The notes below the pieces were generated by a model, which was given only the letters and a program-made list of their open reading frames with translations, did no database searches and had not been told where the DNA came from. Positions 27,030-36,000 of a stretch of 55,772 nucleotides of DNA are shown here, piece by piece. Within the stretch, counting starts at the first letter, position 1. Every line of letters begins with the position of its first letter. The DNA comes from JAUWOY01 sp034431315. GTDB taxonomy: Bacteria; Chloroflexota; Anaerolineae; VGOG01. The stretch lies in the NCBI GenBank assembly GCA_034431315.1, contig DAOUDK010000009.1, positions 1 through 55,772 of the forward strand, written 5' to 3'. The position numbers were made by a program, and so were the translations under genes.

Positions 27030-27323
27030 ATGAATATCTATGTAGGCAATTTGCCACACGAGCTCACCGAAGAAGAGTTGCGACAGGCCTTTGAAACCTT
27101 CGGGGAGGTCACATCCGCCAAAATCATCACGGACAAACTCAGCGGCGTATCGAGAGGGTTCGGATTCGTGGAGATGCCCACCAAAGCTGAAGCCCAGGCC
27201 GCGATCACCGGTCTGAACGGCACGGAGTTGAAAGGCGAAACGCTTAACGTTAATGAGGCTCGCCCTCGCTCCGAAAGCCGTCAAGGTGGTGGAAGACAAG
27301 GTGGTGGACGGCGCCCCCGGTAA
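27030..27323 (+). CDS. single-RRM RNA-binding protein
   Basis: Small RNA-binding protein (97 residues) with one RNA recognition motif. RNP2 is IYVGNL (residues 3-8) and RNP1 is RGFGFVEM (about 44-51); a short Gly/Arg-rich tail (GGGRQGGGRRPR) follows. Such proteins in cyanobacteria and Chloroflexota are often cold-inducible RNA chaperones. ATG 27030 is preceded by AAGGAGTCAGA. It has a strong promoter and its own terminator, so it is monocistronic. Confidence 0.93.
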   Translation: MNIYVGNLPHELTEEELRQAFETFGEVTSAKIITDKLSGVSRGFGFVEMPTKAEAQAAITGLNGTELKGETLNVNEARPRSESRQGGGRQGGGRRPR

Positions 27324-27462
27324 ACAGTCCTCAGACGTAACAGGTTCATAACAGAACTTCGCCTAACCATGGTGTCTGTGACCCACTCGTTCGCCCAAAC
27401 CAGCCAACGGCTGGCTTCGCGAAGCCTGAGGACGTTACGGCATTGCCAATATTGCTACAAGC

Positions 27463-27501
27463 AAGAGCCATCCTGGGAAACGGGACGGCTCTTTGCGTTT
27501 T
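27463..27501 (+). terminator. rho-independent terminator of the RRM gene
   Basis: AAGAGCC...GGCTCTT stem, with additional TCC/GGA pairing, followed by TGCGTTTTA. It lies about 140 bases after the RRM stop. Confidence 0.75.
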
Positions 27502-27508
27502 ACGCCTA

Positions 27509-27537
27509 TTGCCAATCGAGCCGAAATCTGGTATACT
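27509..27537 (+). promoter_or_regulatory. sigma70-type promoter of the zinc-ribbon/NusA-KH operon
   Basis: TTGCCA, 17-bp spacer, TATACT. About 130 bases of leader follow before the first gene at 27675. Confidence 0.65.
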
Positions 27538-27674
27538 ATGCTTGGTGTTATCATTGGGGCGGGCCACCATCCACGGCCGCACCGGCGTGCGCATTGGTGG
27601 ACTGGAGGCGATGTTGACAGCAGTGTAGACTTGGTTGACCGAGCCTGACAAATTGTGCGAAGGGGAGCGATAAC

Positions 27675-27929
27675 ATGCTTGAAAGATGGCTGCAACGAGA
27701 AAAGGTGCATGCAATCCACAAGCGGGATCTCGAGTCCGTGATCGAAGGTCTTGGCCTGCTTGAAGAGCTTATGGCGGGCTCATTGTGTTGTGACATATGC
27801 GGTGCACCGATAGTCTTGGACACTCTTCAGTGCCTATTCATGGAGGATAACCAAGTCAGGTTATGCTGTACCAACGTCGAGTGCTACCAGCGTGTGCTTT
27901 CAGAAAAAGGAGTGCCCAGATATGGATAA
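27675..27929 (+). CDS. small zinc-ribbon protein, function unknown
   Basis: An 84-residue protein. The basic, charged helical N-terminus (ERWLQREKVHAIHKRDLES) is followed by a probable treble-clef or ribbon zinc site: C39-x2-C42 (CCDICG) and C64/C65...C70 (CCTNVEC). ATG 27675 has GGGGAG ten bases upstream. Its last codons overlap the start of the next gene by eight bases, so the two proteins are made together and may interact. I do not recognise the family. GC content here is lower than in the flanking metabolic genes, which suggests an acquired segment. Confidence 0.8.
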   Translation: MLERWLQREKVHAIHKRDLESVIEGLGLLEELMAGSLCCDICGAPIVLDTLQCLFMEDNQVRLCCTNVECYQRVLSEKGVPRYG

Positions 27930-29436
27930 GATCATAGGTTACGTGGTGACATTCCTCGGCGGTGGAACCGCAGTAGCAGTGGCAGTCAGGTGGGGGCTCA
28001 ATAACCTTGACAAAGTTGAGAAGGTAGCGGCATGGTTCTACCGCACGTTCTCCTGGGCATACAAAAAGTGGGAGTATGACGACGTGGCCACCAACGTTCA
28101 AGCCACGGTGAACACTGTGGGCGAGGCCCTTAACAGAGAGGCTCCGGGTGTGCTGCCCCACGCGATGAAAATTGAGTGGACCAAGACTGCACAGGCTGTT
28201 GAAGCGTCCTTGCGCAATGGGGAAATCGTTGTGACGATGGACTACTCTCCCAACCGGGATCGCAATTTAGTGGTTTCGACTCTTGCCTATTTGCGGGAGG
28301 GCCTGTTACCACGGGCACGTCCATATGTTGACAAGATATTGATGACAGCCACCGATTTCACTGTTGCCAAGAATACATTCATCTCTGCCAGGCAAGGCTC
28401 GGCTGTGCCATTCTTCTTCGAGAACTATCTGGAGCCGGAGATAGAGAAAGAACCTCAGTTGCGCGATGACTGTACGCTTTTGGACAGATTGCAGGGAGCT
28501 GGGTTCTTCTCAAGAATCTTTCTCCGACAACTTCACCATATGGGTGACAAGGTTTTTCCTGCTACCCCCGATGAAGCCTCTCGACAGGAGAGTCGGGGCT
28601 TTGCCCAATTTCTGGAGAAGATTGCGACCAAGCAAAGAGGTGAAGACGTACCAGGAGGCTTAACATTTGCCCGCTCCCGAATTCGGACAAGCGTCATGTT
28701 GGTAGCGCGACAGCAGACAAAGATGTGGGGCATACAGCCCTATGAACGAAGAGTACAGATTAATTTGGATAGGGGAATCGAGTACATGTATATCTGCGCC
28801 AGGGGAGCAGACAACATTAGCTTGGCCGAAGAGGTAGCAAGTGAGCAGGAAAAGAGTGGCAAGCTGACAGTCCTTGCACGACATAGGTTTTTGCAGACAA
28901 TAGAGGGCGAAGAGTACAACGCCATATGCATCGTATGTGCCATGAATCTGCTGATGCGTCCCAAAGCCGCGTTAGAGCCGTCCAGTGTGCTCTACCGCCT
29001 TCTCGAAGAACACATTGAGGAGTTGCGTGATGGGCGAATAGAGGTAGTAGCACTGGCCAGACAACAGGGTATAAAGTCCAAAATTGCGGTCAGATCGCTG
29101 ACCAGTGGTGTCGATGCACTCCGTTGCTGTACCGAGCAGGCAAGGGTGACGGCCATCAAGTCAGCCTTGGGGGGTGAGCAACTTGAATTCATCCGATGGC
29201 GCAACGATCCAGGGTCACTGATTGTCGCCTCCTTGACTCCTCTAGATCCGAATCACGTGCTAGAAGTCATCACTGATGTGGAGACACAGCGGGCCATCGT
29301 AAGAGTCGATTGGTGGAAGGAGAAACGTAAGGCATTGGGACGCAATAACCAGAATGTGAGGTGTGTTATGGAACTGACCGGATGGCAGATCGAGGTTGAA
29401 GACGTGTCCGAAGAAGAGAGAGCCGGACGACAATAG
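27922..29436 (+). CDS. membrane-anchored protein with C-terminal NusA-type KH domains
   Basis: A 504-residue protein not recognised as a whole. Residues ~4-26 (IIGYVVTFLGGGTAVAVAV) form one membrane segment. Residues ~45-340 are an unidentified domain with conserved-looking blocks (VTMDYSPNRDRNLVVSTLAY, YICARGADNISLAEEVA). Residues ~355-494 match NusA from the end of S1 through KH1 and KH2: LLEEHIEELRDGRIEVVALA, QGIKSKIAVRS, ARVTAIKSALGGEQLEFIRW, GRNNQNVR, ELTGWQIEVED. Both KH GXXG loops are degenerate (CTEQ about 401; GRNN about 473), so RNA binding may differ or be lost. ATG 27922 has AAGGAG upstream and overlaps the zinc-ribbon gene. It sits beside a restriction system; a role in phage or transcription-linked defence is possible but unproven. 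Confidence 0.82.
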   Translation: MDKIIGYVVTFLGGGTAVAVAVRWGLNNLDKVEKVAAWFYRTFSWAYKKWEYDDVATNVQATVNTVGEALNREAPGVLPHAMKIEWTKTAQAVEASLRNGEIVVTMDYSPNRDRNLVVSTLAYLREGLLPRARPYVDKILMTATDFTVAKNTFISARQGSAVPFFFENYLEPEIEKEPQLRDDCTLLDRLQGAGFFSRIFLRQLHHMGDKVFPATPDEASRQESRGFAQFLEKIATKQRGEDVPGGLTFARSRIRTSVMLVARQQTKMWGIQPYERRVQINLDRGIEYMYICARGADNISLAEEVASEQEKSGKLTVLARHRFLQTIEGEEYNAICIVCAMNLLMRPKAALEPSSVLYRLLEEHIEELRDGRIEVVALARQQGIKSKIAVRSLTSGVDALRCCTEQARVTAIKSALGGEQLEFIRWRNDPGSLIVASLTPLDPNHVLEVITDVETQRAIVRVDWWKEKRKALGRNNQNVRCVMELTGWQIEVEDVSEEERAGRQ

Positions 29437-29551
29437 AATAGAGAGGAGGCCGGGAGGCCTAATGTAAAACCAACTGGGCTTTGGTGAGGAATCACGGTTG
29501 AAGCACTAAACCCAAGACCGACATCCCCACAGACCACAGGAGGCATCAACA

Positions 29552-29746
29552 ATGGACAAACTAGAGTTGACGTTCAAAGTCGAGAAGGACACCAAGAACA
29601 CCCGCCGCTACCAGGAAGAGGCCACCGACGGCCCGCCCATCATTGGCACGCTCTACGTTCAACAGTGGGCGCTTCGCAAGCTGACCGGCGGAGACCTTCC
29701 AGAGCGCGTGCGCGTGACGGTGACAGTTGATGAACGTGAAACGTGA
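29552..29746 (+). CDS. small protein of the restriction-modification cassette
   Basis: A 64-residue beta-rich, charged protein (MDKLELTFKVEKDTKNTRRY...IIGTLYVQQWALRKL). ATG 29552 is preceded by AGGAGGCATCAACA. Proteins of this look often precede DNA methyltransferase genes, and here it lies 11 bases ahead of a methyltransferase remnant and 263 ahead of mod. No catalytic motif is visible. It may be an accessory or regulatory protein; function unknown. Confidence 0.75.
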   Translation: MDKLELTFKVEKDTKNTRRYQEEATDGPPIIGTLYVQQWALRKLTGGDLPERVRVTVTVDERET

Positions 29747-29757
29747 GGAGGCCCCCA

Positions 29758-29935
29758 ATGGTAGAACTAATCTGGGAAAACAAATACGACGCCGACGGCA
29801 GGCGCACCTCCCCCCCGCGCCTCCAACTCCCCTTCCAAACCGTTGAGACGGTGAACGAGAGCGTCAGATAACCCTCGACCTGTTTAGCGCCCCCCGAATG
29901 GCGCAACTGCCTGATTTGGGCCAGCGTTCGTTTGT
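29758..29935 (+). pseudogene. remnant of a DNA methyltransferase N-terminus
   Basis: ATG 29758 with a good GAGGAGG site opens 37 codons (VELIWENKYDADGRRT...LPFQTVETVNESV) to TAA 29869-29871. The next residues expected of the family appear shifted: RQITLDLFS in another frame (from 29862), then PPEWRNCLIWASV back in the first frame. From memory, this is the N-terminal signature of a group of site-specific DNA methyltransferases, so the gene lost its body through frameshift and deletion. The 37-residue peptide might still be translated. Confidence 0.6.
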
Positions 29936-30009
29936 GCAATCGCCGCCGTTGGAATATATCGGGGCCGGCCACCCTGGAGCCTGACCAAACCTCACCGGGA
30001 GATGAACCC

Positions 30010-33000
30010 ATGACCAACCACCGCACAAAACTCAAAACCCTGCTGCGCGAGCTCTTTCAATTCGACGCTGCCGACCTGGACTTTGGCATTTACCGCATTA
30101 TGAACCAGCGCCGAGCAGAGATTGATGACTTTGTCGAAAAGGGTCTGCTGGACGCCGTGGCCCAGGAGTTTACTCTGCTACAGGAAGGGATCGTCGAAGA
30201 AAAACGCGAAGAACTGGACCGCGTTGCTCGTAGAATACGGGAAGCGTACTACCCTGGGGTAATTGACGAGCAGGGCGTTCTTATCCTGCCAGCGCAATAC
30301 ATGCAGGCCGCGTTGCCCGTGACGTACGTGCGCCTTCAGATCGAAGTCAAGCGAGCCACTGTCTCCGCCGAGGCCGAAGCGGAGATTTTCAACGCTCTCT
30401 ACACCTTCTTTTCCCGCTATTACGACCGGGGCGACTTCGTGACCAAGCGCCGCTACTCCCGTACCCACAAGTACGCTATCCCCTACAACGGCGAGGAGGT
30501 GCTGCTGCACTGGGCCAACCGCGACCAGTACTACGTCAAGACCGCTGACACTCTCACCGATTACGCTTTCGTCATCGCCTCCCACGACGGCTACCGGGTG
30601 CGTTTCAAGCTGGCCGCCGCCGACACCGAGCAAGGCAACGTCAAAGGCGACAAGCGCTACTTCTTCCCCGTTGCGGAGGGCGTGCCGTCTGAGTACGACG
30701 AAGACGGACGCGAACTGACCCTGTTCTTCGAGTACCGCCCGCTGAATGACGCTGAGGAAACGACTTACGGACGGGCGCGCATCCAGGAGAAGATCATCGA
30801 GACAACGCGCGGCCGCCTGCTGGACGCGGTTCCCGAGGTCACCCTGCGTGGCCTGCTGGCGACCCCGCCCGCCGGGAAAGAAGTCCCCCGGCTCGATCTC
30901 CACCTGACCCGCTGGACGCGCAAAGCCACCTCCGACTACTTCATCCACAAAGACCTGCAAGGGTTCCTGGAGCGCGAGTTGGACTTCTACCTCAAGAACG
31001 AGGTCATGCGGTTGGACGACCTGGACACCGAAAACGCCGTCCGCGCCGAACAGTACCTGACCAGGCTGGTGGTCATCAAGCGACTCGCCCGCAAGATCAT
31101 CGCCTTCCTGGCCCAGATTGAAGATTTTGGGAAGGCCCTGTTTGAAAAGCCCAAGTTTGTGCTGACCTCCAAGTGGTGCGTCACCCTCGACCGGGTGCCG
31201 GGAGACTTGTTGCCGCAGGTTGCTGCCAACGACGCGCAATGGGCCGAGTGGGAGCGTCTGTTTGGCGTGCAGAAGCCGGAAGGTGGCGAACCTGAACTGC
31301 TGGCGTTTCTGGCCGGACACCCCAGCCTGACCGTAGACACCGCCTTTTACGACGCGGCCTTCAAGGACGACTTGCTGGCCGCTCTCTCCAACGGTGAAGG
31401 CGGCCTCGACGCCCAGTGCGATGGCCTGCTGATCCACGGCGAGAATTTCCAGGCTCTCACCCTCTTGCAGCCTGCTTACCGGGGCAAGGTGAAGTGTATT
31501 TACATTGATCCTCCATACAACAGCGGAACGGATGGATTCTTATACAAAAATTCCTACCAACATTCCACGTGGTTAACCATGCTGAATGACCGTTTGCGTT
31601 TAGGATGGGTTACATTGTCGCTTGATGGAGCGATTTTCGTCAGTATTGATGATCGAGAGTGCCAGAACCTACGTTTGATGATGGATGAAATCTTTGGTGC
31701 AGACAACTTCCTGGCACAACCAATCTGGCAGAAAGTTTATAGCCCGAGGATGGATTCAAAAGGGTACAGTCAAGACCATGATTACATACCTACCTATCGG
31801 CGTTCTAACTTGTTCACAGTTGGAAGAATTGCATTCGAGCAGAATCTGGACCAATTCACCGAACTAGACAAAGAAACTGGCAAACGATACCGAAGAAGAT
31901 CGTTGCGCAAAGAGGGCAAGAACTCCCGTAGAATTGATCGTCCAAATCTGTTTTATCCACTAGCCGCCCCAGATGGGGCTCAAGTCTTCCCTATACGCCC
32001 GGATGGTTCTGAGGGATGTTGGCGATGGAAACGCGAGAAATATGAAGATGCTAATGAAAAGGGGCTAATTGAGTGGGTCAAGACTGAAGAAAAGGGCTGG
32101 CAAGTTTACGTAAAGCAGTTCTATGACGATCAAGCAACAAGGCCCCCAAGCACAGTCTGGTTACACACAGACGTTGGTCATAATCATGAGGCAGTCGAAA
32201 TCGTAAAGTCGCTTTTTGGAGAGAGTGTGTTTGAAAATCCGAAACCAACGCGTTTGATTCAACAGATGCTGGAAATCACAACTTCTAATGGTATCAATAA
32301 CACTGTGCTTGACTTCTTCGCTGGCTCAGGTACCACTGCCCATGCCGTCATCGACCTCAACCGCGAGGACGAGGGGGAGCGCAAATACATCCTTGTTGAA
32401 CAAGGCAGCTATTTCGACACCGTGCTCAGACCGCGCATCCAGAAGGTGGTCTACGCTGCCGACTGGAAAAACGGCCAGCCGGTGGAAGGCTCCGAAGGCT
32501 CCAGTCACGCCTTCCAGTACCTGCGCCTGGAGAGTTACGAAGACACGCTGGACAACCTCGAACTGGATGAGGCTGCCCCCGGCGGGCTGTTCCCGCCGAA
32601 GCGGGACGATTATCTGCTGCGCTACTTCCTGGACCACGAAACGCGCCAGAGCCGCCTGAACATGGAGTCCTTCGCCACGCCCTTCGACTACCAGTTGCGC
32701 GTCCGCCGCAACGGGGTGGAAACCCGCGTGGGCGTTGACCTGATGGAGACGGCCAACTTCCTGCTTGGCCTGGCCGTGCAGGCCCGCCTGGCGTACGAGC
32801 ACCAGGAGCGCACTTACCGGGTTGTGTTTGGGACGACGGGCGATCAATCCGTCGTCGTGATGTGGCGCGATACCGCCGGGTTGGATTTGGAGGCCGAAGC
32901 TGCCTTTGTTCAAACAGAAATCCTGAGACCTCCGAGGTCTTTAGAGACCTCAGAGGTCTGGGAACCCGATCGGGTGTACGTCAACGGCGATTCGCACGTG

Positions 33001-33078
33001 CCCAACGCGCAACCCATAGAGACGGTGTTTATGAACGCCATGCGAGGCGCCGCCACCGTGCGCAGGGGAGGGAACTGA
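30010..33078 (+). CDS. type III-like DNA adenine methyltransferase (Mod)
   Basis: Modification subunit, N6-adenine, beta-class order. The catalytic DPPYN motif (YIDPPYNSGTDG, about residues 498-509) precedes the SAM-binding motif DFFAGSGTTAH (about 767-777). A long N-terminal region (~1-450) precedes the catalytic core. The start is ATG 30010 (MTNHRTKLK), with GGGAG upstream; 1022 residues. The segment between the two motifs (about 31496-32335), which carries target recognition, is AT-rich and differs in codon use from both flanks, so it was probably swapped by recombination. A palindromic repeat (32926-32959) adds RPPRSLETSEVWEP near the C-terminus. res starts three bases after its stop. Confidence 0.92.
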   Translation: MTNHRTKLKTLLRELFQFDAADLDFGIYRIMNQRRAEIDDFVEKGLLDAVAQEFTLLQEGIVEEKREELDRVARRIREAYYPGVIDEQGVLILPAQYMQAALPVTYVRLQIEVKRATVSAEAEAEIFNALYTFFSRYYDRGDFVTKRRYSRTHKYAIPYNGEEVLLHWANRDQYYVKTADTLTDYAFVIASHDGYRVRFKLAAADTEQGNVKGDKRYFFPVAEGVPSEYDEDGRELTLFFEYRPLNDAEETTYGRARIQEKIIETTRGRLLDAVPEVTLRGLLATPPAGKEVPRLDLHLTRWTRKATSDYFIHKDLQGFLERELDFYLKNEVMRLDDLDTENAVRAEQYLTRLVVIKRLARKIIAFLAQIEDFGKALFEKPKFVLTSKWCVTLDRVPGDLLPQVAANDAQWAEWERLFGVQKPEGGEPELLAFLAGHPSLTVDTAFYDAAFKDDLLAALSNGEGGLDAQCDGLLIHGENFQALTLLQPAYRGKVKCIYIDPPYNSGTDGFLYKNSYQHSTWLTMLNDRLRLGWVTLSLDGAIFVSIDDRECQNLRLMMDEIFGADNFLAQPIWQKVYSPRMDSKGYSQDHDYIPTYRRSNLFTVGRIAFEQNLDQFTELDKETGKRYRRRSLRKEGKNSRRIDRPNLFYPLAAPDGAQVFPIRPDGSEGCWRWKREKYEDANEKGLIEWVKTEEKGWQVYVKQFYDDQATRPPSTVWLHTDVGHNHEAVEIVKSLFGESVFENPKPTRLIQQMLEITTSNGINNTVLDFFAGSGTTAHAVIDLNREDEGERKYILVEQGSYFDTVLRPRIQKVVYAADWKNGQPVEGSEGSSHAFQYLRLESYEDTLDNLELDEAAPGGLFPPKRDDYLLRYFLDHETRQSRLNMESFATPFDYQLRVRRNGVETRVGVDLMETANFLLGLAVQARLAYEHQERTYRVVFGTTGDQSVVVMWRDTAGLDLEAEAAFVQTEILRPPRSLETSEVWEPDRVYVNGDSHVPNAQPIETVFMNAMRGAATVRRGGN
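32926..32959. repeat. AGACCTC palindromic element inside mod
   Basis: Two 15-bp near-palindromes, AGACCTCCGAGGTCT and AGACCTCAGAGGTCT, separated by TTAG. Translated in frame near the Mod C-terminus. Confidence 0.85.
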
Positions 33079-33080
33079 CC

Positions 33081-36000
33081 ATGCCACCGCCGCCCACACG
33101 TCTTGGCGACCGCCTGATCCTGTTTCGCTATTTCAACCACCTGTTCGGCGCGGAAACCTTCAAAGAACTGCAAGCCGCGCTACGCGGACAATCTGCCGGT
33201 TACGATGCCGAGGGGCGCAGCCACTTCTTCAACGTGCTCAAAGGCCGCAGCCGCATCCCTGAAGACAGGCTGGCCCGCTACGACGCCAACCTGCGGGACG
33301 ACGTGGCCGCCATCAACGCCACTCGCCCCCACCCCATCCAACTCAAATACTTTCAATACCTGGCCGCCCTGTACACCGAGATCTTCCTCGACCGGCGAGC
33401 GAACGATCAAAACGCTTTTGTGCGCGATCTGAACCGCTTCGTCGCCGATCAAAACGCCCTATTGCCTTACACTGCCCAGTATCCCCGCTTCACTCCTGAC
33501 GACCTCAACAAAATCGCCTACTGGATGGCCACCGGCTCTGGCAAGACACTCCTGCTGCACATCAACTATCACCAGTTCCTGCGATACCAGCGCGACCCCG
33601 GCGACAACCTGCTGCTCATCACCCCCAACGAGGGCCTGTCTGCTCAACACCTGGAGGAACTGCGCCTGAGCAGCGTGCCCGCCCGACCCTTCCTGGCCGG
33701 AGACCCACCCATCGGCCAACCTCACACCCTGCGCGTGATCGAGATCACCAAGATCACTGAAGAAAAGACCGGGGCGGGGGTGAGCGTGGACGTGGAGGCA
33801 TTCGAGGGCCGCAACCTTCTCTTCGTGGACGAGGGCCACAAGGGCAGCGGCGGAGAGGCCTGGAAACGGTTGCGCGACAAACTGGGGGTGAATGGCTTCA
33901 CCTTTGAATACAGCGCTACTTTTGGTCAGGCCATCAACATCGCCCGCAACCGGGATTTACTGACCGAGTACAGCAAGGCCATCATCTTCGACTATTCCTA
34001 CAAATACTTTCACGGCGACGGTTACGGCAAAGAATACCAGGTGATCAACCTGCGCGAAGACCGGGCCGACGATCTGACCGATACTTTGCTGATCGCCAAT
34101 CTGCTGGCCTTTTACGAGCAGGTGCGCCTGTTCCAGGACCGCGCCACCCAACTCAAGCCCTACAACCTGGAGCCGCCGCTGTGGATTTTCATCGGCAGCA
34201 GCGTCAACGCGGTCTATACCCGCAACAAGCAAAAGCAGTCGGATGTGCTGCGGGTGGCTCTGTTCCTGGATCGCGCCTTGCGCAATCAAGACAATTGGAC
34301 AGTCAACACCATCGCGGCCATCCTCACGGGGCGCGCCGAACTGCAAGACGAACACAGGCGCGACCTGTTTGGAGGGCGGTTTGGCTACCTGCGGGAGTTA
34401 GGCCTGAGCGCGGACCAAATCTACCGCGATATGCTGCGGGTGTTCTTCCACACCCAGGCTGCCGGCGGGCTGCGCTTGATCAACGTCAAGAGCGCACAAG
34501 GCGAGATCGGCCTGAAGGCGGGGAACGCCGACAACTACTTCGGCCTGATCAACATCGGCGATACGTCGGCGTTTTTCAATCTCGTGGAGGCTGAAACGTC
34601 TTTGCCCCGTGAGGATGACTCGTTCAGCGATTCGCTCTTTGATACCATCAACCGCCCAGGCTCAACCATCAACGTGTTGATCGGCTCCAAGAAATTCATC
34701 GAAGGTTGGAGTTCCTGGCGCGTCTCCACGATGGGTCTGCTCAACATTGGTCGCACTGAGGGCACCCAAATCATCCAACTCTTTGGCCGTGGCGTGCGTC
34801 TGTTGGGCCAGGGCCGCACGCTCAAGCGGAGCGCCTTCTTGCCCGGCCAGCACCCTCAGCGCATCGAATACCTGGAAACGCTCAACGTCTTTGGCGTGCG
34901 TGCCAACTATATGAGCCAGTTTCGAGCGTACCTGGAGCGGGAAGGGGTATCTTCTGGCGGCTACGAAGAAGTGGAGATCCCCATCCGCACCAACGAGGAG
35001 TTCCTGCGAGAAGGATTACTCGTCCCCCGGCTCAAGCGAGGAACAGACTTCAAGACCCACTGCATCACCCTGCCCCCGGACTTTTCCCCAGCGCCCAAAC
35101 TTGACCTACGCCCCCAGCTAACGGTGCTAACCGGGCAAGAGGACGCTGCTGGTGGCGCCGCAATCAGAGTCCCGCCCCGGCACTTCGCTCCGGAAGTCCT
35201 GGCGCTGCTGGACTGGGATCAGCTTTACCTCGACCTGCTGGCCTTCAAGAATCGGCGTGGCTGGCACAACCTGGCGATCCCGCGCCAGACCGTACGCTCC
35301 ATTCTCGAAAAACACCAATACGTCTTGCTCGCCACAGATGCAGACGTGCAGCCCCAAAGCTACGCGGGCCTGCAACGGGTTCAGGCCACCGTCCTGGCCG
35401 TGCTAGAGAAGTACGCCGAAGCCTACTATCACCGCGAACGCCGCCGTTGGGAAAGCTGGCAGATGGAATATTGCCCACTCGATCAAACGGACGATAACCT
35501 GAACTTTGGCCACTACCGGCTCACCATCCCCGTCGAGCAACGCGCCCTCATTGGACAAATTCAACAACTGCTCACCGACGTCGAGCGACTTCGTCGGGAA
35601 GAAAACGCTGGCCTCCCCCGTGTCTACTTTGACCGGCATTTCTACCTGCCACTCCTGGCCCATCTGGATGACGTTAGCGTTTCTCCACCTGGTCTCCAGG
35701 ACAGCGAGGCCACATTTGTGCGCCAACTACGGGACTGGTTGCGAAACAACCCCGAAGCCATTGCAGACAAGGACGTTTTCTTGCTGCGCAACCAATCCAG
35801 AGGGCGTGGCGTTGGCTTCTTTGAGGACGCGGGATTCTACCCCGATTTCCTCCTGTGGATCAAGCAAGACCAACGGCAACGCCTGATCTTTATTGATCCC
35901 CACGGCATGCGCCTGAACAGTAGCCCTGAAGACGAAAAAGTACAACTCCACCAGCGCATCAAAGAGATCGAAAACGCCCTCAGCAACCCAAACGTCACCC

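Noticed and set aside
30178..31437. Long minus-strand frame of 419 codons opposite mod
   Set aside because: Shadow of the conserved mod reading frame, with no domain or ribosome site.
32862..33080. Longer Res protein beginning inside mod
   Set aside because: ATG 33081 has a strong ribosome site just past the mod stop, and the extension is mod sequence in another frame.
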